From an uncultured Methanomethylovorans sp. (lineage in GTDB: Archaea; Halobacteriota; Methanosarcinia; Methanosarcinales; Methanosarcinaceae): 64,000 bases of DNA. The notes beneath the pieces were generated by a model. The model had not been told where the DNA came from. It worked only from the letters and a program-made list of their open reading frames with translations, and made no database searches. Below, piece by piece: positions 1-8,895 of the stretch (position 1 is its first letter; each line of letters starts with the position of its first letter). The stretch spans positions 806,001 through 870,000 of the forward strand of contig NZ_OY782870.1 in the NCBI RefSeq assembly GCF_963678545.1, given 5' to 3'. Both the position numbers and the translations under genes were made by a program.

Positions 1-207
1 ACCGTCTTCAAAATCTACAATAGCTGCATCGTCTCCTGGTCCTATAATCACCTTCTCTCCGGTGGTAGTAAAAGTCTTTAATAAAGGTCCACTTGAGCGA
101 TATGAACAATGCTCGCTCCATAAATTGAGGAAACATCCCTGTTCCACGATATTGGGTTCTCTTCCCATTTTTTCAGTGATAAGCTTCAAGTCATTCTCTG
201 GTAACAT
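1..207 (-). CDS. purL: Phosphoribosylformylglycinamidine synthase II, N-terminal part (cut by window edge)
   Basis: The reverse strand from the ATG at 207 encodes a peptide opening MLPENDLKLITEKMGREPN and containing LWSEHCSYRSS, the very conserved N-terminal signature of PurL, followed by GPGDDAAIV, the start of the ATP-binding region. The enzyme converts FGAR to FGAM in purine synthesis, working with PurQ and PurS in archaea. A GAGG ribosome site lies about 8 bases upstream of the ATG. About 69 residues are visible; the rest lies to the left of the window. purC, another purine gene, lies 7.4 kb away and is not in the same operon. Confidence 0.93.
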   Translation of the reverse strand, partial: MLPENDLKLITEKMGREPNIVEQGCFLNLWSEHCSYRSSGPLLKTFTTTGEKVIIGPGDDAAIVDFEDG

Positions 208-317
208 TGTGCGCCTCAGACTACTATTTATTTCTGTGTTTCTGTAGGCTTAAAAGCACTCAAGTTTAAAAAAGATTCCTTCAATTTAGTGGCACAAAAA
301 CATCTCTCTTTGTCTCT

Positions 318-671
318 TCAGGAAATATCTATTTTTACCCTCTCCCCAGGAAGAAGTCTGTGATGCTCGATGGAGCCAGCAGACATTTCAATAATATATT
401 TTGTTTTTATAGGAGATCGTGCTAATCCAGTCCAGGATTTTAGTCTTGTAGTTGCAAGTATTTTCTTATTTGCATCCAGAAACAGTACATCTATTGAAAA
501 AAATACAAAAAGCATATGTACGGAAACAGACTTGGGGGTGGGTAGTATGAAAACAAGGGCGTATCTTTCTGCAATGCCTTTTCGGAACATAAGCCCCCTT
601 GACTGGCTTATTATACCCTCTGCAAATTCAACGTCAGATGCGATTACTTTACCATTAGGTTTTAATATCAT
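318..671 (-). CDS. DUF192 family protein
   Basis: This 117-residue protein matches the DUF192 (COG1430) family: an N-terminal strand region, the SRGLMFRKG segment near residue 25, the ALVFILPTP and SVHMLFVFFSIDVLFLD core, and the C-terminal GSIEHHRLLPGERVKI. Family members are small beta-rich proteins of unknown function, often exported; no signal peptide is visible here. It lies between purL and the divergent aIF1 gene. The start is the ATG at 671; an AT-rich stretch (about 690-715) between it and the aIF1 gene may carry both promoters. Confidence 0.85.
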   Translation of the reverse strand: MILKPNGKVIASDVEFAEGIISQSRGLMFRKGIAERYALVFILPTPKSVSVHMLFVFFSIDVLFLDANKKILATTRLKSWTGLARSPIKTKYIIEMSAGSIEHHRLLPGERVKIDIS

Positions 672-748
672 TGCTGTTTACTTTATACGGCTATTTAAGT
701 ATAGTTTATGGTCAAAGAGTTTAATAAATTTGGAGGAAATATCACTAG

Positions 749-1057
749 ATGAGTTCAGAGATGTGCCCTGTATGCGGATTGCCAATGGAATTGTGCATCT
801 GCGAAGAAGTAGCAAAAGAGCAACAAAGAATTACTGTGAAGGTCAACAGAAGAAGGTACGGAAAAGAAGTAACCGTTGTAGAAGGGTTTGATGCACATGA
901 GATCGACCTTCATGAATTATCTACCTATCTTAAATCCAAGTTCGCTTGTGGCGGAACTGTAAGGGATAATGCTGTTGAGTTGCAGGGCAACCATCTGTCT
1001 CGTATGAAAGATGTTCTTGTTGAAAGAGGCTTTTCTCCGGAACAGATTAAAGATTAA
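749..1057 (+). CDS. Translation initiation factor aIF1 (SUI1 family)
   Basis: The 102-residue product carries a small N-terminal Cys cluster ([15 protein letters not shown]), then the SUI1 fold with [24 protein letters not shown] and [14 protein letters not shown] ending. aIF1/eIF1 binds the small ribosomal subunit near the P site and enforces start-codon selection. The start is set by GGAGG at 731-735, 13 bases before the ATG. Length and motif order are as expected for archaeal aIF1. It is transcribed divergently from the DUF192 gene and is followed by a 112-bp gap before the cysteine desulfurase gene. Confidence 0.93.
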   Translation: MSSEMCPVCGLPMELCICEEVAKEQQRITVKVNRRRYGKEVTVVEGFDAHEIDLHELSTYLKSKFACGGTVRDNAVELQGNHLSRMKDVLVERGFSPEQIKD

Positions 1058-1169
1058 TATCTTCAATATCATTACTGTCTCTCCATCACTATAACTTAAA
1101 TATTCAAGCAATAACTTTCATATTTTAAGGAACGGCGTGCACATCATCTGCATGTTTGTAAGGTGAAGC

Positions 1170-2333
1170 ATGAAACGCATATATCTGGATCACAGTGCGA
1201 CAACACATGTGGATACCAGAGTATTAGAAGCCATGCTTCCATATTTTACTGAGAACTTTGGAAATGCTTCAAGTTTACATTCCTTTGGCCAGGAGGCTGC
1301 AGAAGCACTTGCTAAGTCTCGTGAACAGGTAGCTGTAGCGTTGGGAGCTGCACCACAGGAAATATTTTTCACATCAGGTGGTACGGAATCCGACAACATG
1401 GCAATAAAAGGTGCTGCATACATGCATTCTCTCCGGGGAAGGCATATTATTACTTCTGTCATAGAGCATCCAGCAGTATTACGTACCTGCGAGGAACTCG
1501 AAAGAGAGGGTTTTGAGATAACCTATGTGCCGGTTGATGGAGAAGGCATACTGGATATACATTTCCTTGAGGATTCTATAAGGGACGATACTATTCTCAT
1601 AAGCATAATGCATGCGAATAATGAAATTGGAACTATCCAGCCTATAAAAGAAATAAATGAGCTTATTTCAGGGCGGAAAATCATCCTACACACTGATGCC
1701 GTTCAGTCTGTAGGCAAGATACCTACCGATGTCAATGAATTGGGTGTGGACATGTTGTCCGTTTCTTCCCACAAACTACATGGTCCTAAAGGTGTGGGTG
1801 CTCTGTACGTGCGCAGTGGTGTTAATATCCGGCCTCTTGTGCAGGGCGGAGGGCATGAACGTGGGCTTCGCCCGGGTACTGAGAATATTCCGGGTATTGT
1901 GGGTTTTGCAAAGGCCATGTCCATTGCTAGGGAGCAACTTGAAGAGGATTCTATGCACATGCAACATCTGCGTGATTCGATGATAGAAAATGTACTCAGC
2001 AAGATTGCGCATGTAAGGCTAAATGGTCACGATAAAAAGCGTCTTCCAAACAATGTGAATATGAGTTTCAGGCATGTGGAAGGTGAATCTTTGCTTATGC
2101 TTCTGGATATGAATGGTGTTGCTGTTTCCACCGGTTCGGCTTGTTCCTCAACATCCCAAAAAGCATCTCATGTCCTTACAGCTATTGATTTAGGCGTTGA
2201 TTACATTCATGGTTCTTTGAGATTCACCTTGGGACGGGAGAACACCATGGAAGAAATTGATCATGTAGTTGATCTTCTGGAAGAAGCAGTCATGAAGTTG
2301 CGCCAGATATCTCCTTTTGAGGAGGGTGTATGA
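1170..2333 (+). CDS. Cysteine desulfurase (NifS/IscS family)
   Basis: A 387-residue PLP enzyme of fold type I. Visible: SGGTESDN near residue 70 (cofactor phosphate), SVIEHPAVL (His stacking on PLP), HTDAVQSVGK, the PLP lysine in SSHKLHGPKG near residue 202, and the sulfur-carrying cysteine in STGSACSS near residue 325. It releases sulfur from cysteine as an enzyme persulfide for Fe-S cluster assembly. Its stop overlaps the start of the IscU-type scaffold gene, so the two are translationally coupled. AGGTGA at about 1161-1166 supports the ATG start. Many methanogens lack IscS and use other sulfur sources, so this gene is informative about the lineage. Confidence 0.93.
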   Translation: MKRIYLDHSATTHVDTRVLEAMLPYFTENFGNASSLHSFGQEAAEALAKSREQVAVALGAAPQEIFFTSGGTESDNMAIKGAAYMHSLRGRHIITSVIEHPAVLRTCEELEREGFEITYVPVDGEGILDIHFLEDSIRDDTILISIMHANNEIGTIQPIKEINELISGRKIILHTDAVQSVGKIPTDVNELGVDMLSVSSHKLHGPKGVGALYVRSGVNIRPLVQGGGHERGLRPGTENIPGIVGFAKAMSIAREQLEEDSMHMQHLRDSMIENVLSKIAHVRLNGHDKKRLPNNVNMSFRHVEGESLLMLLDMNGVAVSTGSACSSTSQKASHVLTAIDLGVDYIHGSLRFTLGRENTMEEIDHVVDLLEEAVMKLRQISPFEEGV

Positions 2334-2704
2334 TGTACAGCAGAAAACTTCTCGAAGAATTTACAAATCCTAAGAACGTAGGTGTTATTGAGGGTGCAGA
2401 TGGTGTAGGTCAACTGGGAAACCCGGCTCATGGTGATGTTATAACTATCTATATCAAGGTCAAGGATGGTGTGCTGGATGATGTGAAGTTCAAAACATTT
2501 GGTTGTGCAGCAGCTATCGCTACTTCAAGTATGGTAACTCAAATGGCAAAAGGCAGGACTATAAAAGAGGCTATGTGTCTCACAAAAGAAGAGGTCGCTG
2601 ATGCGCTAGGTGGTCTTCCCCCAGGCAAGATGGATTGCTCCAATTTTGCTCCGGATACTTTAAAAGTGGCTATTGAAGATTATCAAAAAAAACATAAGGT
2701 TTGA
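2330..2704 (+). CDS. Fe-S cluster assembly scaffold (IscU/NifU N-terminal domain)
   Basis: This 124-residue scaffold protein has the IscU layout: YSRKLLEEFTNPKNVG at the N-terminus, the first ligand cysteine in FGCAAAIATSS, a middle cysteine in the AMCLTKEE region, and the last in GKMDCSNFAPD. The usual last motif is CSNLA or CSMLA, so CSNFAPD is a mild variant. It would build clusters from sulfur given by the upstream desulfurase. The ATG at 2330 overlaps the desulfurase stop (ATGA); a second ATG at 2333 is an alternative start. The downstream regulator begins within or just after its stop codon. Confidence 0.92.
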   Translation: MMYSRKLLEEFTNPKNVGVIEGADGVGQLGNPAHGDVITIYIKVKDGVLDDVKFKTFGCAAAIATSSMVTQMAKGRTIKEAMCLTKEEVADALGGLPPGKMDCSNFAPDTLKVAIEDYQKKHKV

Positions 2705-2721
2705 TTCTGGAGATTGATTTT

Positions 2722-3084
2722 TTGAAAACAACATGCGAAATAATGGTACAGAAAGTTCTTCCGGCGATACGTGCGGAAATAGCACGTGTGATGTTCTCTG
2801 AACATAGGTGTACCCAGCAGGAGATCGCTGAGACTCTCTGCCTTTCCAGAGCTGCTGTTTCCCAATACATGAGTGAGAAAAGAGGAGCTGAAGTTGATTT
2901 TCCAGAAGAGGTCCGTGTGGAGGTACGGAAGTTCTCTGCCAGGCTTCTCAAAGGCATGGATCAAAAAGACCAAGTCCAGGGCATGTGCAATATCTGCAAG
3001 TTTGTGCAGCATTCGGGCTGGTTTTATAAGAACATACCAGAAGCAGGATCATGTATTCTATGTGGGGATAAAGAGCAGATTTGA
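2722..3084 (+). CDS. Predicted HTH transcriptional regulator (COG2522 type)
   Basis: A helix-turn-helix is clear in HRCTQQEIAETLCLSRAAVSQ, and the C-terminal third has CNICKFVQHSG and CILCG, a likely zinc or Fe-S binding cysteine set. This architecture matches archaeal COG2522 regulators. The open frame extends to a TTG at 2701, but family members begin close to the CEIMVQKVLP segment, and CTGGAG at 2706-2711 fits a TTG start at 2722, giving about 120 residues. It is coupled to the Fe-S genes upstream and overlaps the Nre gene downstream by four bases. A role as regulator of this Fe-S operon is inference. Confidence 0.8.
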   Translation: MKTTCEIMVQKVLPAIRAEIARVMFSEHRCTQQEIAETLCLSRAAVSQYMSEKRGAEVDFPEEVRVEVRKFSARLLKGMDQKDQVQGMCNICKFVQHSGWFYKNIPEAGSCILCGDKEQI

Positions 3085-4304
3085 GTCCTAATCAGTGTGT
3101 ACAATGCAAGGGCAGAGGATTTTGTGGGCGTCCGGCATGTCCGATCCTCGAAAAGTTCCGGTCTATAGAGTCATCTGTCAAGGTCAGTAAAGGAGCAACT
3201 TCCATTTTTGGTGCTTCTCCTCCAGCAATTTTCATAGGCAGGCATGATTATCCATCTGTGATGTCGGGTCCCATGGTACCTCCTGATATGGGGGGTGATG
3301 AATCTTCCTTGCTAGAGGATCCAAAGAAGCTGCTTAGCATGGATATTGGTCAGATCATTTCAGCACGTTCCAGGCTTGTGAGAGCAGGTGCCCGTATGAA
3401 CGTAAAGGATGCTGCAGATCCAAGGGACCCTTTACTGCTTAAATCTCAGGAATTGGCTCTTTCCATGACTCCTGTGGATACTGAAGCCTGGTTCAATAAG
3501 CCTCTCAGCAATAAATTGAAATTCGATAGTGTGCTCACTCCCATGGGGCCATCGGGCGATCTAAGGGATCTTGATATAACTGAGAATCCAAATGTCCCAA
3601 AAAAGGTCGATTATCTGGTCTATGACGACGATGCTCTGGCAAAAGATGCGGTTTCAGAGCTCATTTCATCAAAAATCTCTCAGGAACATATTACTCGTCT
3701 TCTTTCCATAGGCCTACTTGGAAAAGAGCGCAAGCTAGTGCCCACTCGTTGGTCTATAACTGCAGTAGATGACATGTTAGGTAAGGAAGTATTGCAGAAA
3801 GTGCGTGATTTTCCTCAGATCAGTGATATAATGCTCTTTAGTGGAGGGGCTTTTGGCAACCATTTTGAAATACTCCTCATACCACGTGCATTTTCCTATG
3901 AACTTATTGAGATATGGATGCCTCGGGCTGTATGGTCAGGTGATTCCACATGGGTAGATGCCGACAGAGAAGGTACAAATGGCAAAAAAAGATATTCCAA
4001 CCTTGCAGGCGGTTATTATGCAGCACGTCTTGGAGCTTTGGAATATCTGAATGGTATTAGGAGGCAGGCAACTGTATTTATGGTGAGGGAAATAAGGCCT
4101 GATTACTGGGCTCCCTTAGGTGTATGGGTTGTAAGGGAAGCTGCCCGTAAGGCTTTAAAGAATCCTCCACAGAAGTTTGAGAGTATTGATTCAGCTCTAT
4201 TGGATATGTCTTCAAGGCTCAATACTCCTATTGGATCATGGAAGCCAAAAGCAAGTCTGGTCACTGAGTTGAAATGCCAGCTAACCCTTGATTCCTTCCT
4301 CTAA
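3081..4304 (+). CDS. Archaeal Nre family DNA repair protein
   Basis: The 407-residue product matches COG1602 (DUF650/DUF651). It opens with a cysteine cluster, CVQCKGRGFCGRPAC, followed by GRHDYPSVMSGPM, and has SGGAFGNHFEILLIPR and WAPLGVWVVREAAR in the C-terminal domain. It ends in QLTLDSFL, a PIP-box-like motif that in haloarchaeal NreA/NreB links the protein to PCNA. Nre proteins were implicated in DNA damage tolerance in Haloferax. The start is a TTG at 3081 that overlaps the preceding stop (TTGA). Its stop is followed 11 bp later by the TA-rich palindrome upstream of the phosphate transporter gene. Confidence 0.88.
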   Translation: MSPNQCVQCKGRGFCGRPACPILEKFRSIESSVKVSKGATSIFGASPPAIFIGRHDYPSVMSGPMVPPDMGGDESSLLEDPKKLLSMDIGQIISARSRLVRAGARMNVKDAADPRDPLLLKSQELALSMTPVDTEAWFNKPLSNKLKFDSVLTPMGPSGDLRDLDITENPNVPKKVDYLVYDDDALAKDAVSELISSKISQEHITRLLSIGLLGKERKLVPTRWSITAVDDMLGKEVLQKVRDFPQISDIMLFSGGAFGNHFEILLIPRAFSYELIEIWMPRAVWSGDSTWVDADREGTNGKKRYSNLAGGYYAARLGALEYLNGIRRQATVFMVREIRPDYWAPLGVWVVREAARKALKNPPQKFESIDSALLDMSSRLNTPIGSWKPKASLVTELKCQLTLDSFL

Positions 4305-4314
4305 ATCTATATGA

Positions 4315-4332
4315 CTATATATTGATATATAG
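4315..4332. promoter_or_regulatory. Perfect TA-rich palindrome upstream of the phosphate transporter
   Basis: CTATATAT, a TG centre and ATATATAG form an 18-bp palindrome 69 bp upstream of the transporter start, in the only gap between the nre gene and the transporter. It could be an operator or overlap the TATA box of the transporter operon; it could also be a chance TA-rich symmetry. Confidence 0.4.
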
Positions 4333-4400
4333 AATATTGTACCTACATTTATCTACATCTTACTAAATTGTCCACCTAGTTAATAGGAGGATAATGGTAA

Positions 4401-5438
4401 ATGGATATTTTTAATCCTTTTGTGATTGCCTTGCTAGCTGCGGCATTATATATGGCCTGGAACATAGGGGCCAATGATCTTGCCAATGCTATGGGAACTT
4501 CAGTGGGTAGCGGTGCTCTTTCCCTTAAGCAGGTAATTCTGGTTGCAGCAGTATTCGAATTCTGTGGTGCTATATTTTTCGGCAAACGAGTTGTTTCAAC
4601 TATTGCAAATGGTATAGTTCCATTAGATAACATTACAATGATTGATTCTCATCTTGTTATTGTCGGTATGCTTGCGGCAATTCTTGCTGCAGGTTTCTGG
4701 GTTACATTGACCACATTCTACAATCTACCTGTCTCTACCACACATTCTATAGTGGGGGCTGTTCTTGGTTTCGGTTTAGTTTCAGCATATCGTGGAATTA
4801 TTCCTTACAGTGAGATACACTGGTCAGTTCTGATCAAGATCGTGGCAAGCTGGTTAGTTTCTCCTTTGCTTGGTGCTCTTTTTGCATATATCCTCTTCAT
4901 GTTGGTGTCCCATTTTATTCTCCACCGTACTAACGATACTTTTGCTATTGAAAAGAAGTTCGTAGTCTTCCAGACCATGACAGCATGCTATATGGCATTC
5001 GCTCATGGTTCTAATGATGTTGCAAATGCTATAGGTCCTTTATACGCAGGACTTAATGTGCTGGGGCTGGATAGCGGCCAAATACCCACGTGGGTCATGG
5101 TCATTGGTGGTTTTGGAATGGTATTGGGACTTGCGACATGGGGTTATAAAGTAATACAGACAATTGGTACTAAGATCACTGAACTTACTCCAACAAGGGG
5201 CTTCTGCGCAGAATTTGCTACTGCTTCGGTGGTTGTGCTGCATAGTTATAGTTCTCTGCCTATTTCAACTACTCATACACTTGTTGGATCTGTAATTGGT
5301 GTAGGTCTTGCAGGCGGTCTTGCAGCGGTTGATTTAAGTGTGATCGGAAAGATAGCATTATCCTGGATAATTACGGTGCCTGTGGCAGCGTTGACATCAG
5401 CTTTAATATTTACAGGACTTATGGGGATAGGTATTTGA
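4401..5438 (+). CDS. Inorganic phosphate transporter, PiT family
   Basis: A 345-residue hydrophobic protein with the duplicated PiT signature: GANDLANAMGT at the N-terminus and GSNDVANAIGP in the second half, plus LPVSTTHS and LPISTTHT in the paired repeats. About ten membrane segments are visible. Members import phosphate with a cation. AGGAGG at 4385-4390 sets the ATG at 4401; an out-of-frame ATG at 4394 opens only a tiny frame. The stop overlaps the TTG start of the PhoU-like gene, the usual partner of archaeal PiT transporters. Confidence 0.93.
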   Translation: MDIFNPFVIALLAAALYMAWNIGANDLANAMGTSVGSGALSLKQVILVAAVFEFCGAIFFGKRVVSTIANGIVPLDNITMIDSHLVIVGMLAAILAAGFWVTLTTFYNLPVSTTHSIVGAVLGFGLVSAYRGIIPYSEIHWSVLIKIVASWLVSPLLGALFAYILFMLVSHFILHRTNDTFAIEKKFVVFQTMTACYMAFAHGSNDVANAIGPLYAGLNVLGLDSGQIPTWVMVIGGFGMVLGLATWGYKVIQTIGTKITELTPTRGFCAEFATASVVVLHSYSSLPISTTHTLVGSVIGVGLAGGLAAVDLSVIGKIALSWIITVPVAALTSALIFTGLMGIGI

Positions 5439-6127
5439 CAAAGAGGGAATATATACGCTCAGTGCTAAGTATTTTTGCAAAGTCTCCTTTCAGGCCACTG
5501 CATGTGCATGCCACCAAAGGAGGAGACGCTGTTCGGAAGTTGAATGAGGAGCTATCTGCTTATTTTGCCTGTGATATGCCCACAGTGCTGAGGCTCAACA
5601 ATGATGTAGATACCCTTGAGCATGAAGCGGATATCATTAAACAGACTATAAGGGCTGAGCTATCTTCTTCTATAATGCTGCCTGTCCATGCGGATGACCT
5701 GCTTAATTTTCTCAAACCACAGGACTCTATTTGTGACGAATGCCAGGACGCTGCTTACTGGCTTACTCTGCGGGATTGCCATGTACCCAAAGAGCTTGAG
5801 GATGGGTTCCGTGAACTTATGTCCAGGACTTTGGCAACAGTTGAAATGTATGAGCTTCTTGTGGACACTTTGAGTGAGCTTCTTGAATCCTCTTTTGGAA
5901 AGAAGGATGTGGAAGAAACCCTGGAGCTTGTCACCAAGGTTGAGGAAATGGAACATCAGGTAGACCTCATGGAAAAGCAATTGATGAAAACTATATTTGA
6001 AAAAGAAGAATTACTGGATGGTGGAGGCGTTTATTTCTTTGTGGAACTTACTAAGAACATAGGACGGATCGCCGACCGCACCGAGAGTGCTGCTGATAGG
6101 TTGCGGACCATGGTATTAAGGAGATGA
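5435..6127 (+). CDS. DUF47 / PhoU-like phosphate transport regulator (TIGR00153)
   Basis: A 230-residue, largely helical protein without membrane segments, with the DUF47 layout: an early FRPLHVHATKGGDAVRKL region, a charged coiled core (LNNDVDTLEHEADIIKQTIR), and the ending ELTKNIGRIADRTESAADRLR. In many archaea and bacteria this gene follows a PiT transporter and is thought to control phosphate uptake. Translation begins at a TTG overlapping the transporter stop (TTGA). The 3' end overlaps the convergent flavoprotein gene by 12 bases. Confidence 0.9.
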   Translation: MTKREYIRSVLSIFAKSPFRPLHVHATKGGDAVRKLNEELSAYFACDMPTVLRLNNDVDTLEHEADIIKQTIRAELSSSIMLPVHADDLLNFLKPQDSICDECQDAAYWLTLRDCHVPKELEDGFRELMSRTLATVEMYELLVDTLSELLESSFGKKDVEETLELVTKVEEMEHQVDLMEKQLMKTIFEKEELLDGGGVYFFVELTKNIGRIADRTESAADRLRTMVLRR

Positions 6128-7591
6128 GTTTTTTCCTCCTCTCCTATGCAGGTTACCATCTGTGTTCAATACGCGCAGCATTTCTATTACAGAATAAGAA
6201 GCTCTTGTGATGCCCATGCTGCGCCGATCAGTATCTGTTCCTGCCACGTATAGATTCTTTATCGGTGTTCTGATATCTGCAAAATTCCCGTCAATGGTAA
6301 CTGCAGCTTTTTCAGGAATGATGATCTGTTCATGCTTCATCTCAGCATGTTCTTCAACGCCAGGGACTGCATTATATATTGTTTCATAGGCCTTTTTGAT
6401 CTCTGAGCTATTGTCCTTTTCAGAGTCCATTATAAAACTGAACCCGACCAACTGTTTTCCCTCAGGTGCAAGGGATGAATCGTAGTTGCTAATGGGCATT
6501 GCCCAGTAGGCTTTTTCCTTAAACCAGATCTCTGAGCCGATGTAATTGAAAGCTTCCATTATATTGTCCAGCCCAATCCAGATTGTAAGACTTTTTGTCT
6601 GCTCTATTCCATCAAGTTCCTTTACATAAAAAGATGGTAATTCTTCCACAAGTCGTGGCAAATCCTTTGCAAAACCCGTGTGGACCACAATGTCGGCAAG
6701 ATATGTGTCGTCTGCTACTACTCCTTTTACCACTCCTTCCTCTACAAGGATTTTATGCACGGGGTTTTCTACCATAATCTCAACTGTCTTTGGCAGAGAG
6801 TATAGTATAGCATTGAGGAGTGATTTTAGGCCCTTACGTGGGTATCCCTGTGAATAGTTGACCTTGTTAGTAGCAAGCCTGCCTAGGGTTGTAAGGGGGC
6901 TTGATACTCTGTTCAGGCGGGTTTGCAGTGATGTATGTAGGTTCAAGGGAATAAGATTCTGCAGTACTTTTTCCTCATGACCATTCTTTTCATCTGTTTT
7001 CAGTATTTCCTCTAACTGCTCAGGTGTTACACTATCCCGTACGAATGCACTTCCTTCAAGTACTCTCTTTGCTGATGTATGTTTCATATCCTTGCCGGAA
7101 AGGAAATAAGAGATGGTATCAGCAAAATCATATGTGTCCTTTGAGAGGTTCTTAGGAAGGAATTCATATACTGATTGCTTGGAGAGGTCCATTCCAAAGG
7201 TTGTATATGTAAGGGCTTTGGTAACAGCCTGGCTAAGTGCCAGCCTATCCATCCTGGGCAGTACATCAAATGTCACAAACTCCTTGATATTGGAAGGCAC
7301 TTTCACAAGCCGTTTGTCCGTTCGGACGAAATAGTTTCCATAGTCCTCGAACACAGGTATGTAGTCAAAGTAGCTATCCATTATCCTTTTCAACGGACCT
7401 TCGAGAAGATGTGTGATGGCATGAGGTCCAGTGTCTACCTGGAAACCGTCAACCACATAGCTATTGCAGTTACCGCCGATATGTTTGCTTTTTTCCAGTA
7501 TCAGTACTTTTTTCCCGTGCTTTGCAAGGACCAAAGCTGACAGTAGCCCTGTAACACCCGCGCCAACAACTATAACATCATATTTTTTCAT
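6116..7591 (-). CDS. FAD-dependent phytoene desaturase-like oxidoreductase (COG1233)
   Basis: The 491-residue product starts with a Rossmann FAD-binding motif (VVGAGVTGLLSAL) and continues with LILEKSKHIGGNCNSY and FQVDTGPH, the pattern of CrtI/COG1233 enzymes. The C-terminal FAD motif NLYVAGTDTDRRSMGI is present. Substrates of archaeal members are mostly unknown; desaturation or saturation of isoprenoid chains of lipids or carotenoids is possible, not shown. GGAGT 9-13 bases before the ATG supports the start. It lies 21 bp downstream of purC, so the two are probably co-transcribed. Confidence 0.85.
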   Translation of the reverse strand: MKKYDVIVVGAGVTGLLSALVLAKHGKKVLILEKSKHIGGNCNSYVVDGFQVDTGPHAITHLLEGPLKRIMDSYFDYIPVFEDYGNYFVRTDKRLVKVPSNIKEFVTFDVLPRMDRLALSQAVTKALTYTTFGMDLSKQSVYEFLPKNLSKDTYDFADTISYFLSGKDMKHTSAKRVLEGSAFVRDSVTPEQLEEILKTDEKNGHEEKVLQNLIPLNLHTSLQTRLNRVSSPLTTLGRLATNKVNYSQGYPRKGLKSLLNAILYSLPKTVEIMVENPVHKILVEEGVVKGVVADDTYLADIVVHTGFAKDLPRLVEELPSFYVKELDGIEQTKSLTIWIGLDNIMEAFNYIGSEIWFKEKAYWAMPISNYDSSLAPEGKQLVGFSFIMDSEKDNSSEIKKAYETIYNAVPGVEEHAEMKHEQIIIPEKAAVTIDGNFADIRTPIKNLYVAGTDTDRRSMGITRASYSVIEMLRVLNTDGNLHRRGGKNSSP

Positions 7592-7612
7592 GATGCTAAC
7601 TCCTTTACAGGC

Positions 7613-8326
7613 TCATTGGAATATCTCAGGAGCTATACGTTTTGCTACTTCTTCGTATGCTTTTGTCAGATCTCCTTTGTCAAAACGGAAGATATCTTTG
7701 TCCATTGATTTTCCAGTTTCCTTGTCCCAGAAGCGGCAAGTATCACAGGATATTTCATCGGCTACCAAAATTTGTCCATCTTTTCTTCCAAACTCCAATT
7801 TGAAGTCAGGCAGAACTATGCCGCGTTCATCAAGATACTTTACGAGGATATCGTTGACCTTAAGAGCAAGCTGCCGGATTGCATCTGTTTCTTCGTATGT
7901 AGCTACGCCCAAGGCCACTGCAATATCTTCGTTAAGCATTGGATCTCCGTACTCATCGCTCTTGTAGTCCATGACAACAACAGGCTTTTTGAAAACTGTA
8001 CCCTCTTTGATGGGATATTTACGTGTGATGGATCCTGCAGCGATATTACGGGGTATGACTTCAATTTTTATAATATCTACAGCTTCTACAAGCATCTCGG
8101 TGTCTGAAAGCATCTTCACATAATGGGTCTTGATGCCCTTGCTTTCCAGCATCTCAAAGAGCTTTTTTGAGATCTGTGCATTGTAATACCCTTTCTTTGA
8201 AGCTTCACTTTTTTTCTTTCCGTCAAAAGCAGTAAGACTGTCCCTGAATTCTGATATGAATTTTGAAGGGTCTTCTGTCCTGTAGATTGTTTTTGCTTTT
8301 CCGGAGTATAATTGTTCGCCTTTCAT
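7613..8326 (-). CDS. purC: SAICAR synthetase
   Basis: The 237-residue protein has the PurC sequence throughout: [14 protein letters not shown] near the start, [18 protein letters not shown] substrate loop, [18 protein letters not shown], and [30 protein letters not shown]. It joins CAIR with aspartate in purine synthesis. The bacterial-length form without fusion is seen. GAGGG 5-9 bases before the ATG supports the start. It is divergent from nikR, with a 146-bp gap that holds an inverted repeat. Confidence 0.95.
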   Translation of the reverse strand: MKGEQLYSGKAKTIYRTEDPSKFISEFRDSLTAFDGKKKSEASKKGYYNAQISKKLFEMLESKGIKTHYVKMLSDTEMLVEAVDIIKIEVIPRNIAAGSITRKYPIKEGTVFKKPVVVMDYKSDEYGDPMLNEDIAVALGVATYEETDAIRQLALKVNDILVKYLDERGIVLPDFKLEFGRKDGQILVADEISCDTCRFWDKETGKSMDKDIFRFDKGDLTKAYEEVAKRIAPEIFQ

Positions 8327-8390
8327 CGTGTCCCTCTATGGAAATGTTCTTTTATTGTATTTTCCCATATAAGTACTATTTATCTTAATA

Positions 8391-8445
8391 AACCTATCAT
8401 TGAGGCATACAAAATGTTATTAGCCTTTACTTTCATTGATAGGTT
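8391..8445. promoter_or_regulatory. Long inverted repeat upstream of nikR (candidate operator)
   Basis: AACCTATCA at 8391-8399 is mirrored by TGATAGGTT at 8437-8445. The match extends, with one mismatch, to 12 of 13 positions (AACCTATCA-T/A-TGA). A small AGGC/GCCT pair lies inside. The right half ends 27 bp before the nikR ATG. Autoregulation by NikR, or control by another dimeric regulator, is inference. Confidence 0.5.
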
Positions 8446-8472
8446 CATATCTTTTACTTACAGGGTGATCTT

Positions 8473-8895
8473 ATGGAACAAGAATTAATGAGAATTGGTG
8501 TTTCACTGCCAGAGAATCTTCTTACGAAATTCGACGGTATAATCGAGCAAAGAGGATATTCTTCCCGTTCTGAGGGTATACGGGATGCCATCAGAAGCTA
8601 CATTACACATTACGAATGGATGAGCGATGTTAAGGGTAGGCGTGTTGCTACTATCACTTTGATCTACGATCACACGAAGCGTGGATTGGCAAACTCTCTT
8701 ACTGAGATACAACATGACCATTCTTCTCTGATCAAGACCTCGATACATATCCATCTGGACCATGATAACTGCCTTGAAGTTATAATCCTGGATGGCGAAG
8801 GTCAAGAGGTCAAGACAATAGCTGAGAAGCTGATGTCCCTTAAAGGTGTGAAGTATGTAAAGCTTAATACTGCGCAGCCTACAGAAGGTCATTGA
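8473..8895 (+). CDS. nikR: Nickel-responsive regulator NikR
   Basis: A 140-residue ribbon-helix-helix protein. The DNA-binding part ([33 protein letters not shown]) is followed by the ACT-like nickel-sensing domain. Metal ligands known from E. coli NikR are seen in IQHDHSSL (His), [14 protein letters not shown] (two His and the Cys). Members repress nickel uptake when nickel is plentiful; methanogens need nickel for coenzyme F430, hydrogenases and CODH. No nickel transporter is adjacent, so targets lie elsewhere or include the inverted repeat just upstream. The 3' end overlaps the convergent ArsR-type gene by 7 bp. Confidence 0.93.
   Translation: MEQELMRIGVSLPENLLTKFDGIIEQRGYSSRSEGIRDAIRSYITHYEWMSDVKGRRVATITLIYDHTKRGLANSLTEIQHDHSSLIKTSIHIHLDHDNCLEVIILDGEGQEVKTIAEKLMSLKGVKYVKLNTAQPTEGH

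Noticed and set aside
1190..1462. Minus-strand frame inside the cysteine desulfurase gene
   Set aside because: Shadow of a conserved gene; no ribosome site and no family resemblance.
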